Positions 10,146-22,300 of a DNA stretch of 64,000 bases are shown here, piece after piece. Both the position numbers and the translations under genes were made by a program. Source of the DNA: Rhinopithecus roxellana (lineage: Eukaryota; Chordata; Mammalia; Primates; Cercopithecidae); NCBI RefSeq assembly GCF_007565055.1, contig NC_044557.1:141984493-142048492 (forward strand). Reading direction: 5' to 3'. How positions within the stretch are numbered: position 1 is the stretch's first letter; the number at the start of each line of letters is the position of its first letter. The notes beneath the pieces were generated by a model, which did no database searches, was not told where the DNA came from, and was given only the letters and a program-made list of their open reading frames with translations.

Positions 10146-11401
10146 TAATACATATGCTTACTTTCTACAAAAGCAGACAGATTTTTATTTTATAGCTCTC
10201 CTGTGAGGATGTCAAATGAGACTTAAAGTACAAATAGGTAGTTGATGTGTATCTTAATTATAATTCTCAGTGGGTTTTTTTTTTTAAATTGGAAGACTAA
10301 CAAAACAGGGTAAGAAAAATGAAACTCAAGGGAAAGGTCACATGTGAGTGTGTATTAGAGTTAATACTAGAGTGATTGCTGTATGGTAGGCTTTAGTAAA
10401 ATAAACAATAATTATAAAATTAGTTATAAAATTTTCCTTTTAGCACATTGGGGAAGATGATGGATAAGAGGAATAAAAATAAAGGGTAATTGAGTTAACT
10501 TAAATTGAAAGACCTGGGTTTTTTCAGTGGGAGATTTGGTCATTTTTTTCTGAAGGAGGAAAGTGGATTTGAGACTTGGAGAAAGTAATAAGGTTGTGAG
10601 ATTCACAGTACAGAACTAAGAATGCAACCGGAGATACATAGCAGTACTTTCATTTTTACAGATTTGATTGAGTGCCCTACAGCGTGCTGTGTAATGGCTA
10701 CAGTACTAGAGATACAGCAGTGTGCAAAACAGGGTGCCTTACCTCATGGAGTAAACTTACATTTTAAAAGTATATGTGTATGTGGAGTGTAGCATACCTT
10801 TATAGTGATCACAGTTAATGCCATTTTATGACTATTTCCCCACTTTTTGACAGCTTAAGAATAGTAGCAGGGAAAACAGATACTGGGGTTCAACCAGAAT
10901 TGAGTTGACACGATAGGCAAGTAGGTGAGGAAGTGAAGGTTGCTAGCTAGCAAGGCTTTTTTGGAATGACTTACTTGGGTTTGGGTTTGAGTAAGGAATC
11001 AAGGGATTGGTGGATTTAGGGAGAGAGAAATGATTAAGGGGCTGGTAGTATTCAGGAAGGCTAAGAGCAGTTTCAGCAGGAATAAAGTGAGAGAAGTAGA
11101 ATGCAAAAACTTATGATCAGAAAGAGGAACTTCAGAAGTTCAGGATCCCGAAGAAATGATCAGTTCAGTATTGGAATAGAGAAGATGAGATGGATATTGG
11201 AATTGAGGTCAGAGTCCTAGAAAAGTCATTGCAAGTGTTTAGGTCATGAAAGCAGGGAATGACGTAGAGAGTGAAACCATGAGCCAGTTACTGTCGGGAA
11301 AATTACGAGAATGTGTTGGATAGATATTTTCAGAGGGGACTATGAGTAATTTAATGCCATTTGAGAAAAAAATAATTTTTTTCTTTACTGATTACTTTGG
11401 G

Positions 11402-11689
11402 TTTTTTTTTTTTTTTTTGGAGACAGAGTCTTGCTCTGTTGTCCAGGCTGGAGTGCGGTGGTGCCGTCTTGGCTCACTGCAACCCCCTCCTCCTGAGTTC
11501 AAGCAATTGATTCTCCTTACTCAGTCTTCCAAACAGCTGGGATTACAGGCGTGCCCCACCACACATGGCTAATATTTGCATTTTTAGTAGAGACAGGGTT
11601 TCGCCATGTTGATCAGGCGAATCAAGTGATCCGCCCGCCTTGGCTTTCCAAAGTTCTGGGATCACAGGCATGAGCCACTGCATCTGGCC
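11402..11689 (-). mobile_element. Alu
   Basis: Reverse Alu with T-run at 11402-11418, internal small deletions and head ending CATCTGGCC. Diverged older copy. Confidence 0.95.
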
Positions 11690-11822
11690 TGATTATTCGA
11701 TTACTTTGAATTTGTTCTTTACCTTATATTATTATTTCAAAGGTAAACTGTAGTCATAGGTATTTTCATGGTAATTAATACTGTGATATTTTATCGTAAT
11801 ACGTCTGTAGTAGGAATCCTGC

Positions 11823-12135
11823 AACAGGATATTCTTTTTTTTTGTGATGGAGTCTGCTCTGTCACCCAGGCTGGAGTGCAGTGGCGCAGTCTCGGCTCAC
11901 TGCAACCTCTGCCTCCCAGGTTCAAGGGATTCTTCTGCCTCAGCCTCCCAAGTAGCTGGAATGACAGGCACGTGCCACCATGTCTGACTAATTTTTGTAT
12001 TTTTAGTAGAGACAGGGTTTCACCATGTTGGTCAGGCTAGTCTTCAACTCCTGACCTCATGATCCGCCCACCTTGGCTTCCCAAAGTGCTGGGATTACAG
12101 GCGTGAGCTACTGCGCCCAGCCTAACAGGATTTTC
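11823..12135 (-). mobile_element. Alu with target-site duplication
   Basis: Reverse Alu (11835-12123) flanked by AACAGGATATTCT on one side and AACAGGATTTTCT on the other. A separate A-run of about 20 bases follows at 12138-12158. Confidence 0.93.
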
Positions 12136-12559
12136 TTAAAAAAAAAAAAAAAAAAAAATTATTGAAAGTAGCTTAATACTGCCATAGTATATTTTCATTT
12201 TTGTGTCTTTGTAAAAAAGATAAGCCCACTAAGGCTGTCAAAAATAGCTAAATGAAACTTGGAAATAATAGTTTCAACTTTGTTTAGTAAAGCGTAGCAT
12301 GAGTAGAAGTGCATGTTTAAAGTAGAACGATTTTATTTTTATCCCCGTTCAGCTGCCCATAGTACTGTCATCAATCACTTCTACCAATTGTTTTCTTATA
12401 GCTTCAGTTTTCTTATCTTACTGTCTTTCTGTTAAACTTGCCTGGCAAAATTTCAACCTTGGATGGATTTAGTGGAGTGTTTATATTGAGGCTTCTGAGC
12501 ACTGCTGGAAAAAAATATTTGTGGTACTTGTTATATCAGTGAATAGTCTCTCATTTCCC

Positions 12560-12873
12560 TGAGTCCGTACTGCTGTTCAGAGTCATTCTCCTTTTCCTAC
12601 TTCTCTACGATCTCTCAGACACTGCTGTCTCACCCTCACACTTAATGTACAGTCCTTCCTCCTTCACAACACTTAGGAGCACCCTTGGTTTCCTACCACC
12701 ACAGCTGCTAGCCAGCCTACAACCGATTCCATCCTTTCTTGTTTTTTCAGTTAAAGAGGTGTTCCTGTTCCTGTCTAAAGCTAATCATTTGTCTTTTGCT
12801 CTGGATCCTAGTGGCCCCTGGTTTCTCACAGCCCACATGCTAGTTGCTTATCTCCTTTCTCTTCTGCATTTTT
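12560..12873. mobile_element. L2-like LINE remnant, first part
   Basis: C/T-rich diverged text with the look of ancient L2 (CCTTCACAACACTTAGGAGC, CCAGCCTACAACCGATTCCA). An Alu at 12885 separates it from the clearer L2 text that follows. Confidence 0.4.
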
Positions 12874-13195
12874 AGTATCTCCCTCTTTTTTTTTTTTTTG
12901 GTGAGACGGAGTTTCTCTCTTTTTGCCCAGGCTGGAGTGCCATGGCACAGTCTCAGCTCACTGTAACCTCCGCCTCCTGGATTCAAGCTATTCTCCTGCC
13001 TCAGCCTCCTGAGTAGCTGGGATTACAGGCATATGCCACCACACCTGGCTAATTTTTGTATTTTTAGTGGAGACGGGGTTTCGCCATTTTGGACAGACTG
13101 GTCCCAAACTCCTGGCTCAGGTGACCCACCCGCCTCGGCCTCCCAAAGTGCTGGGATTACAAGCATGAGCCACCACACCTGATCAGTATCTCCCT
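12874..13195 (-). mobile_element. Alu with target-site duplication
   Basis: Reverse Alu (12885-13184) flanked by AGTATCTCCCT at 12874-12884 and 13185-13195. It sits inside older L2-like sequence. Confidence 0.95.
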
Positions 13196-13319
13196 GCTTA
13201 CCAACAAATTGTAAACATACTCAAGATACTTCCATTTTAATAAAACTTTCTTTATGACCGTCTTCTGCTTGCTTCTCATCATAGGCTGATTCCTTAAAAA
13301 TGTTAGCTAATTACTTCCT

Positions 13320-13915
13320 TTATTATTCCCCTTCCTCCCAATAGTATGTTTCAGTTATGAAATTAACCCTCACCACCCCTGCTGAAATTTCTCACCAAGG
13401 TCAACAGTAACCGTGTTGCTAAATCCAGGACGATACTTCTCAGTCCTTCTCTTATCTGGCAAGGTAACTGTTTGGTTTCTTATCACATTCTCCTTGATAT
13501 ACTTTTCCCCTTTTGACAGGCTTTCCTGGTTTCCCTCCTATTTTTCTGTACCTCATTAGTATATTAGTGTGTCCTTTTCCTCTGCCTCTCTATTTAATAC
13601 CAGTGTATTTAAGATCTGGTCTTCTCTTACTCTTTATCGTCTCCCTGAGTCCTCTGTCCCACTTTTTGAGTGGATGATTCTCCAGCCCCGATTTCTCTCT
13701 TGAGAGGTAGGTCACTATTTGTCAACTAGACAGTTTAATTGGGTGCGCTATAGGCACCTCAAACTCAGCATTTCTATAACTTGAACTTATCATCATCTCT
13801 CAACAAAGAAAACTTGTTGCTTTTCTGATCAGTTTAACTGTGTGTCACATACCCAGTTTCTAGCAACCTAGGGTTTATCCTTTAACTCCTCCACTTCCTT
13901 ATCGCCCACGTCATA
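13320..13915. mobile_element. L2-like LINE remnant, second part
   Basis: Contains CTCACCAAGGTCAACAGTAA and, near 13757-13800, CACCTCAAACTCAGCATTTC followed by AACTTATCATCATC. This order is familiar from L2. No frame is intact. Confidence 0.6.
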
Positions 13916-13918
13916 ATA

Positions 13919-14243
13919 CAGTAGTTTGCCCTTTTCTGTGTGGGATACCTTCCAGAGACCCCCAGTGCATGCCTGAAACTGGGTAGTACCAAACTCTAGG
14001 TGTATGTTATTTCCTGTATGTACGTACTGTGGTAAAGTTTAATTTATAAATTAGGCAGAGTAAAAGGTTAACAACTAGTAAGATAGAATAGTCACAACGA
14101 TATACTGCAATAGAAGTGACAAGAATGTGGTCGTTGTCGCTTAGAATAATGTATTATACTGTACTCACCTGTTTTCTGACCATGGTTGAGTATGGGTAAC
14201 TATAATCCTGCAATACAAAGCTGCAGTAAGGGGGAACTATAGT
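13919..14243 (+). mobile_element. Tigger-like (Tc1/mariner) MITE, nearly complete
   Basis: Both ends survive. CAGTAGTTTGCCCTTTTCTG at the left pairs with the reverse complement of the right end (GCAGTAAGGGGGAACTATAG). The interior carries TTTAATTTATAAATTAGGCA, a phrase I associate with nonautonomous Tigger relatives. It has no coding capacity. Confidence 0.7.
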
Positions 14244-14912
14244 CACCAAGTTCTATTGATGCTGCCCAGAAATTTTGCTTGAATTGGTATTCTGTACATC
14301 CTTAGCCTTTTTGTTATTGGAATACTTTCTGTACTTCTGAATACTAGTATACATTAATGTGTTTGCAGAATAAAGTTTAGAAGGCAGAGATCCTGTATTT
14401 TTAGTGGTGACATTGAGGTGGTTAAAGAGGTTGGCATGAAGAAGAAGTAACATGCCATTACCTCTTATGAGGGAGATACTTAATATTTTCGGGAAATGTT
14501 GGGAATGTTAATATGTTAAGAATTGATCCATATGCAATAATGTCTTTAGCTTCGTACTTACAGTTTTACTTTTTAAAGGCATACTAATACTGTGCCTTTT
14601 AAACACGTTTGGTATCATCATTGTTAAGTTATAAAGTGTTCTACTCCCATGGCAGTCACAGTGTAACAGTGGATGAAATTGTTTATTTTACCAACTTACT
14701 AGATAAGATTTTACTAATTTTTCTTTTAAAAAGTATTTTAAAAAATCTATTTTTCTCAAACGAATTACAGTATACAGTTTTAAAATTGTTTTAAAAACTT
14801 ACTTTAGTAGTGTTCAAAGTCGTTAACCAGAAATAGGTCTTTGGAACAAGCTCTGCATTTTAGGGGGAATTTATCGTAATAGGAAAATAGAAGGTAAAAC
14901 ATTCTTTCTGGT

Positions 14913-15160
14913 CTTTTTTTAAGATGGAGTCTTGCTTTTGCCCAGGCTGGAGTGCAGTGGCGTAATCTCAGCACACTGCAAGCAACCTCTGCCTCCTGGG
15001 TTCAATTGATTCTTCTGCCTCAGCCTCTGTAGTAGCTAGGACTGCAGGCGTGTGCCACCAAGCCTGGCTAATTTTTGTATTTTTAGAAGAAGTGGGATTT
15101 CATTATGTTGGCCAGGCTGGTCTTAAACTCCTGACCTCGTGATACACGCACCTCGACCCA
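14913..15160 (-). mobile_element. Alu, head missing
   Basis: Reverse Alu starting with a short T-run and GATGGAGTCTTGC. It stops at CTCGACCCA without the final AAGTGCTGGGATTACAGG block. Confidence 0.9.
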
Positions 15161-15479
15161 GATACATACTTAATACATTTATCTTTCTTTACTGTTGCTT
15201 CATTATTCTATTGATAGAAAGTGTAGCTAACATACTCTTTTAAGATAAAAATGATATGTAATAATTTTGACTTAAATGTCTTTATTTTCCCTTTCAATTT
15301 ACGTTTCAAAACAATTGCTTTTAGTACTTTTAAATGTGGCATCACTTCTATTGCATGCTTGTTTTATTGTTCAGTATTACAAATTACGTGATATGTAGAA
15401 AACAGTAGTTGCAAAATATTTTATTTAAATTAGTCATTTTGGTTCACTGTATATACTTCTCTGGATATTAATTATTTTT

Positions 15480-16100
15480 TAAAGTTTTAAAGTATATTTC
15501 TAGTATAAATAATTATGTAAACTGTTTCCTGAAAATACATGAGACCGAAAAAAGAAGAAAGATCACCAGTGCCTACTCAGTAACCAATAATTGCTTTTGT
15601 GAAAGCATTTTAATAAAGTTTCTTAACTTTGTTTAAAAAAATTTATATATAATTTTTCATACAGCTTTTTTACTTTTTTATATTACTTTTTCCATGATAT
15701 AACGACAGGTTATATTGTCCTGTCTTCATAATTACATATTTTGAAGGGTACTTAGTATTCTACCCCGCAGGTGTAGTACAGTTTGCCTGAAAGCATTGAT
15801 TTTTGTCCTTTGACGTTTAGTGTTATATTTTAATTTATCACAATTATAGCATAATAACTTCATTATAGTTCTTTCCACCACATTTAAGGTTGTTTTCTCA
15901 GATTACTTATGAAGAGGTAGAATTACTGCCTCAAAAACTCAGTTTTAGTTCTTGATACAGTATTGCCTAAATGCTTTCCAGAAATGTTAATACTGGTTTA
16001 TATTCTCAGTATAGTGCCTGAGAATTTCATTTTCCCTTTACTACCATCAGAATTAGATAATATGTAATTTATATGAAAGTTAGCAAATTTAACAGTTTAT
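15480..16100 (-). mobile_element. Probable old L1 3' fragment
   Basis: AT-rich text with TAGAATTACTGCCTCAAAAA, CTAAATGCTTTCCAGAAATG and similar phrases seen in reverse-oriented old L1 3' ends. Strongly diverged. Confidence 0.4.
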
Positions 16101-16719
16101 TTTAATTTGCAATTGGACTTTATATATTCGTGTTTTTTTTTTTGCAAACTACTTGTTTTGGTTATATTTCTCCAGTTTTATTTTTTTAAAACATATTCTC
16201 TGTATAACAAAGGTATTAACTATACTTCATATCTCTTTCAGATTTTTTTTTTCTCCCAAGCTCTGATTTACTATCCTCAGCACAGTTAGAATTTACTTTT
16301 ATGTGAATAAAATCTGTTGAACTTTTTATTTTTTATTTCTTTGTGTTCTAAATTTAGTAAGTTCTCTATTTTAAAAACCATTCTATTTTCTTGTCTTTTA
16401 CAAATCTTGTGTTTAAAATTCTGTTTTAATCTTTGACTATTTTGATGGTGTGATGTAAGGCAGCCTTTCTCAGTTGGGAGAGAATTAAGCTCCAATACCC
16501 TAAGGCATCTGTTGTTTACTGTGAATTAACTTTTTTTCTGTGTGTCTGGGATGGATGGTTCTGGATATGTACCATCCTTGGGAGAATTGAGAAAGTAGTG
16601 ACTCAAACCATTTTTTCTCTCTTCTGTGACTGAGGTGAAGAATACTAAGAAAAACTGTTAAAGCTCTAAATGTATGTTTTTCAAATCTGTTAGCAAATAG
16701 TTCTATCAGTTGCTCACTC

Positions 16720-16806
16720 CTACATCATAGAATTGTTGTGAGGGTTAAATGACATAATGGACATAAAATATTTTAGCATGGTGTTTGGCATATAGTAAGC
16801 AAAATA
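16720..16806. mobile_element. MIR fragment
   Basis: Short match to MIR phrasing: AGAATTGTTGTGAGGGTTAA, then GGTGTTTGGCATATAGTAAG. Confidence 0.6.
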
Positions 16807-16979
16807 AAATGTGTTAGCTGTTACTAATTTTTGTTAACCACGTTTTTCTGGTTGCATGTAGTTGAGTGTTTTTGTTCCTCAGCTAGTACTAATTTAACCA
16901 TATAGACAGCATTGTTGAAACCATATAGACAGCTAACTTGGATTAGCTTTCTAACCTCCTGACCTCTGTTGCTATTCTT

Positions 16980-17860
16980 GCTTTTATTTTACAGATGGTA
17001 GCTTTTTTTCTGACTTATTCATTCTTCCAGATAAATTTTAGAATTATTTTCTCAAGTTCTTTGGAGAATTCCAGTGGAATCTTAATTGGAATTACATTAA
17101 GCCAATGTACATTTAGAAAAAGTGGTTGATTGTAATATTTACTTTCCCATCATGGAAGATACTTTTTCTACTTATTCACATGTTTTCTCCCGTATTGTTT
17201 TATAGTGTTTAATAGTGCTTCTTGACATGAAGCCAAATTATTATTCCTAGACATTTTATATATTTGTCACCATTATAAGTGGCATCGTTTTTCCCCATTA
17301 TGTTTTCTAAGTGGTATTGGTAATATTTTGATGTTCTCTAGATTTTTGAAAACACAGACTCTTTAAGAATACCACCTTTTCTCTTTTCAATGTTAATATT
17401 TCTGTTTCATATTTTTCTGCTTGATAGACTTTCTGAAAGAATGCTAAGTAACTGATATGTAGCATTCTTATTTTGGTCTTTATTAGGGATGTCCTTCGTG
17501 TCTTATTTTAAGCATAATTTTGACTATTGGTTTAAAATATACTTCTTTTCAACTCTTTAGAGAATTATTTAAGTAATATATGCTCATTAAAAAAACGAAC
17601 AGTAAAATATAATGGGAATGGTCAATGTATTTGTGATTTTTAAGGGTTTTTACATTAATATTTTGTTGAATTTTATCATTTTTATTTTGAGATAAAATTT
17701 AATTTGCTGTATAATTTGTTGATGTAATGTGTTATTCTAGTAGATATTCTAGCATGAAAACATCTGTGGGACAAATTCTCCTTTTTCAGAGTTGATAATC
17801 CTTTTCATATTTTTTCTGTAGTGAATGGGATGAGTTAAGATCTCAGAATTAGAGCAACTT
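16980..17860 (-). mobile_element. Old L1 ORF2-region fragment, reverse
   Basis: Includes AGATAAATTTTAGAATTATT, CCAGTGGAATCTTAATTGGA, ATTACATTAAGCCAATGTAC and CCTAGACATTTTATA, in the order of reverse-oriented L1 ORF2 sequence. It is degraded by stops and indels. Confidence 0.75.
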
Positions 17861-17890
17861 GGGTTTTTATAATTATTACTATTTATTTAA

Positions 17891-18212
17891 TTTTTATTTT
17901 TTTATTTTTTTATTTTTTATTTTTTATTTTTTGAGATGGAGTTTCGCTCGTCGCCCAGGCTGAAGTGCAATGGCGCAATCTTGGCTCACTACAACCTTGG
18001 CTTCCGCTGTTGAAGCGATTCTCCTGCCTCAGGCTCCCAAGTAGCTGGGATTACAGGCACCTGCCACCATGCCCGGCTAATTTTGTATTTTTAGTAGAGA
18101 TGGGATTTCACCATGTTGGCCAGGCTGGTCTTGAACTCCTGATCCCAAGTGATCTGCTCATCTCAGCTTCTCAAAGTGCTGGGATTACAGGCATGAGCCG
18201 CTGCAACCAGCC
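17891..18212 (-). mobile_element. Alu with (TTTTA)n tail
   Basis: Reverse Alu (from 17932) whose reversed tail has become a TTTTTA-rich microsatellite at 17876-17931. Head ends CTGCAACCAGCC. Confidence 0.95.
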
Positions 18213-19233
18213 TATTAATATTTTTTTATTGCCATTTTTAGCTGAATGACCTTGACCAAACTGTCTCTTTCGAGTGTCAGTGCTTATGTTTGTACTTTAA
18301 TGGCTTTTCCTGTCCCTTGAATTTTAGATAAAATTATCTCAACCTCTCCTCTTTCAACTAGCACCCCTTCAACCTGTACAATTCCACAGCTAGTGGAAAT
18401 CTAAAGTCTTCCGCAAGATTATGCAGAAATATTATTTTCTGATGATCATCTCTGCCTTTGAACCTCTACTTCCACCATTGCTACTGCTTTTTCTCATCTC
18501 TTTGACCAAGGTATGAAATTCAGTCCCTTTCTTGATTTTCACATATACAAGCAAAAACCCCATTTTTATGGGGAGGATTTGAGTGTGGTAGTCTTTACCA
18601 AGATTTAGAGAAAGCACTAATACACATTAAAGTAGGGTAGTAAGCATCACTATTCTTAAAATGTCTTCTAGCCACTGCACTTTTGAATTTTTTGGCCCTA
18701 GTCCTGCTTCTCTTTCCCCACCTTCTTATCATCTTAGTATCGTACCTTCCTTCCTGTTAAAACCAAACTTTCTTCTTGTTTCTTACAGAGCAGTTCTCCC
18801 CTCTTTGAATCTTTGGCACACAACTAATGCCTTTTTTCAGAGTATCATCTTCATCCCAAGTCCATTGTCAGAACAGAGATACTTTCTTTCCTGAGAGAAG
18901 TTCTGGTTCTAGCTGTTTATGAAATTTTTCTTACCTTATTGTTCTACCTTTTGGGACTGTGTTGAATTAAGTAAGTAATCTTCAAGCATGCAGACTAGTG
19001 CGCATAAGGTATATTCAGGGGGTTTCCTTTCTCTATCATTCCAGCTACCCAACTCATTTTAATCATAATATGCCTGTCACAGCTAAATCAGTTTGTTTTT
19101 GATGTGGTTGACAGGCCTCATTTTAGTTCATAAAATCAGTGCTTCAATGATTATATTGCTACCCTTCTTGGAATGATTTAAAAATCGAGTTTGTTTTTAT
19201 TTGTTAAAGCTGAGTTCTTAACTTGTTTTGCAG

Positions 19234-19351
19234 AGAGTTAATTGTTAAAGGCAGTATGGCCACAGGAGGAGGTCCTTTTGAAGATGGCATGAATGATCAG
19301 GATTTACCAAATTGGAGCAATGAGAATGTTGATGACAGGCTAAACAATATG
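19234..19351 (+). CDS. PCM1: PCM1 exon c1 with start codon (residues 1-32)
   Basis: Acceptor TTTTGCAG ends at 19233; 22 bases of 5' UTR precede ATG at 19256 (context CAGTATGGCC). The residues start MATGGGPFEDGMNDQD, the known PCM1 N-terminus. Donor ATATG|GTATGA; the intron falls between codons. Confidence 0.97.
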
Positions 19352-22300
19352 GTATGATACCTTACTCTTCATGGTGTGTTGTTGGCTATTGACGTTAAAA
19401 TGCAATTTGCCCCCTGACCAAATTTAACTCACCGATGCTCTTTGTAAACACTTTCTGGCCAAGATATTAAGGGTCCCTGGGCTGTTTATTGTATTAATTG
19501 AAGACACGGAAATCAAATTGAGTTAGCTTTTAAGCCAGAAAGAAGATTTACTATTTATATAAAGATGTAAAAGTGATTTTTTATGGAAATCATGTTTAAG
19601 GCATGCAGCTGGGTTTTAGGAAGGGACTGGGAGAAGGAATTGGAAAGTTGTCAAGAATTACATTTTCACCACCCTAACTCTGCTTCTGAGTGCATCTGCC
19701 TAACCCAGCTTTCTCTTTACAGACCAGTTTTCTCTCCTCTGGTCCATGTGATATACTGTGGCTGTCCCGTCATCCTAAAGTTTTTAGTTATGGTTGCAGT
19801 TATGTACTGACTAGTTATCTCTTAGTTCCAATTTGAAATTTTAAAGTATGGTTATGCTAATTTGGATTAGATATGTTTCTTTTCTCAGTCTTCTGTGGCG
19901 AGGGTGGGGTGAGGTAAGTAGTGTAACAGGTTGGCAGAAATATTCACTCATAGATTGGGTGGAAGGACAATTCGTAAAGAAGGGGGTTTTGTTAAAATAA
20001 GGAAAATATCCCAAGTGGTTTACTATACTAGTAACTAAAAGAATCTTCCAATTGGATAAAGTGGGAATTTACAGACCTTTTTGTTGAATGAATTAGGTTA
20101 TGTGGGTATAATGAAGTAAATAAAAATGTTTTCCAGTTAAAACTGTAAGCACTTTTGTAATTCCGTATTAGCTATTATCATGTACGTTTTTACCTATAAA
20201 AAGTTATATTTATTGCTTGCTAAATGCTAGGTACTAATTCTTTTTAATCCTATTTTGAAGGTGACACTATTTTAGAGATTAGGAAACTGAGACTATAGGA
20301 AGTAAAATAAATAGCCTAGGGTCACACAGGGGAGTTTTTTTTCAGAAAACAGTAATTAGTTTTAGAACCTAGGTTGATACGATTTCACATCTTTTTATGA
20401 CATACCGAGTTTATAGGAGGTCAGTAAAGGTATTTATAATTTATTTATCTATTTATAATAGAAAATAACGGTGTAAAAAATCCTCTTGGAAATACTCAGA
20501 TTGATTTTAGGGTTGGCATTTGAGGATTTGTATTTGTTAGTGATCTTGATAAGAAAATAATCTATTTTCAGAAGGATGGGCTATAAAATTAGGGTAGATG
20601 TAATGAGGGAAAAATGGGTTAATAGAAGTAAATAATTGTTTTTAGGAGTGTAAGTCTGTCAAAAATGTTTTGTCATTTTTAATTTTAAAACTGACCAAAA
20701 CTTTTTAATTATACCAAACTATTTTCCTGGTTTGATAAGAGACCAGGTTAACTTTTGCTTTTACTTTTTTTAAAGGATTGGGGTGGCCAACAGAAGAAAG
20801 CAAATAGATCATCAGAAAAGAATAAGAAAAAGTTGGGTGTAGAAAGTGATAAAAGAGTAACTAATGATATTTCTCCGGAGTCGTCACCAGGAGTTGGAAG
20901 GCGAAGGACGAAGACTCCACATACATTTCCACACAGTAGATACATGAGTCAGATGTCTGTCCCAGAGCAGGCAGAATTAGAGAAACTGAAACAGCGGATA
21001 AACTTCAGTGATTTAGATCAGGTTTGTGAATTATTTTTAAAAATCAAGTTATTACTGTGAGAAATACTTGAAATGGATTAAATGATTTGTCTTAGGAATA
21101 GAAAATTGAGTTTTTATGTTATTTTTTAAAAAAGTATCTGTGCCTACGAAAAGAATTTTAATCACTGGGGATGGTCCTGTGTTGTTTAGAGGGAAATAAA
21201 GTCTCATTTCTAAACTTGCTAAAGACATGTATTTCTGGACTTTATACTATGTTGTACTACTAACTGAAGTGATTTTACTGTGAAACTAAATTTTGCTTTT
21301 TAGTAACTGAATAAAATTGATATTAAGTAATGGGAAGTTCCAGTTTAGTATATATATCATTGGCTAAGTGTGGGATGTGCTGGGTTACCTCAAGTTTAGA
21401 ATGAAACTATTTTCTATTTATAATCACCAAAATAAAGTTTAGATCTTAAAAGCAAGTAGAAATGATAATAAATTCTTCACAAATATTTTACTGTCAGATC
21501 TTTATGTCATAGAGACACATTTCCAAAAATGTGGAAAGGTAGACTCAAGTAGGATAATGATGTTGGTGATGATCATGTATCATTTATTTGTATCTATCAA
21601 TTATTGAACACTTAACTGTCAGGCACTGAGCTGAATACTTTTTCAGATAGTTCTTCATATAGACACAGCTTTAATTACATTGATTCATTGGGTCCAAAGC
21701 CCATAAAAATACTATAAGCAAGTAATAAAAAGCAGTATGAGTTAAAACGTGATCCATGGTCCTAGGACATGTTGAGCATCCCTAACATGAAAATCTGAAA
21801 CGCTCCAAAATCCGAAGTTTTTTAAGTGCCGACATAAGTGGAAAGTTTCACACCTGACCTTGTGTGACGGGCTACAGTGAAAACACAAAACTTTGTTTCG
21901 TGCACAAAATTGTTAAAAATGTTGTATAAAATTACCTTCAGATTATGTGTATAAGGTGCATATGAAACATAAATGAATTTTATGTTTACACTCAGGTCTC
22001 TTTCCCAGGATATATCTCATGTTTATGCATATATTCCAAAATTTGAAAAAAAGTGAAATTCGTAACACTTCTTGTCCGAAGTATTTTGGATAAGGAGTAC
22101 TCAGTCTGTACTTCATTTAGACTAATCTTGTTCATATTTATCGGTTGAATTGTCTCAACAAAATGAAGTCTAGAAAATGCTAATCAAATTTTCATATTTT
22201 AGTGAAAGACTGTTACAGAGCCAAAGCTCTTTCAGGTCTTACTGCAAAGCTGTTTGTGCGCACCTTCTGAATCAATATCTGATGGTGAAACTAAGAACGT

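Larger units (their letters stand above)
7472..19233 (+). other. PCM1: PCM1 first intron, before the start-codon exon
   Basis: An 11.8-kb intron from GTAATG (7472) to the acceptor TTTTGCAG (ending 19233). The first 600 bases continue the CpG-rich region and include a possible second noncoding exon. The rest is AT-rich with Alus, an L2-like block, a Tigger-like MITE and L1 fragments listed separately. 8500-9823, 10134-11400 and 18240-19200 have no feature I can name. Confidence 0.75.

Noticed and set aside
20748..20945. 65-codon minus-strand frame
   Set aside because: Exact antisense shadow of PCM1 exon c2.
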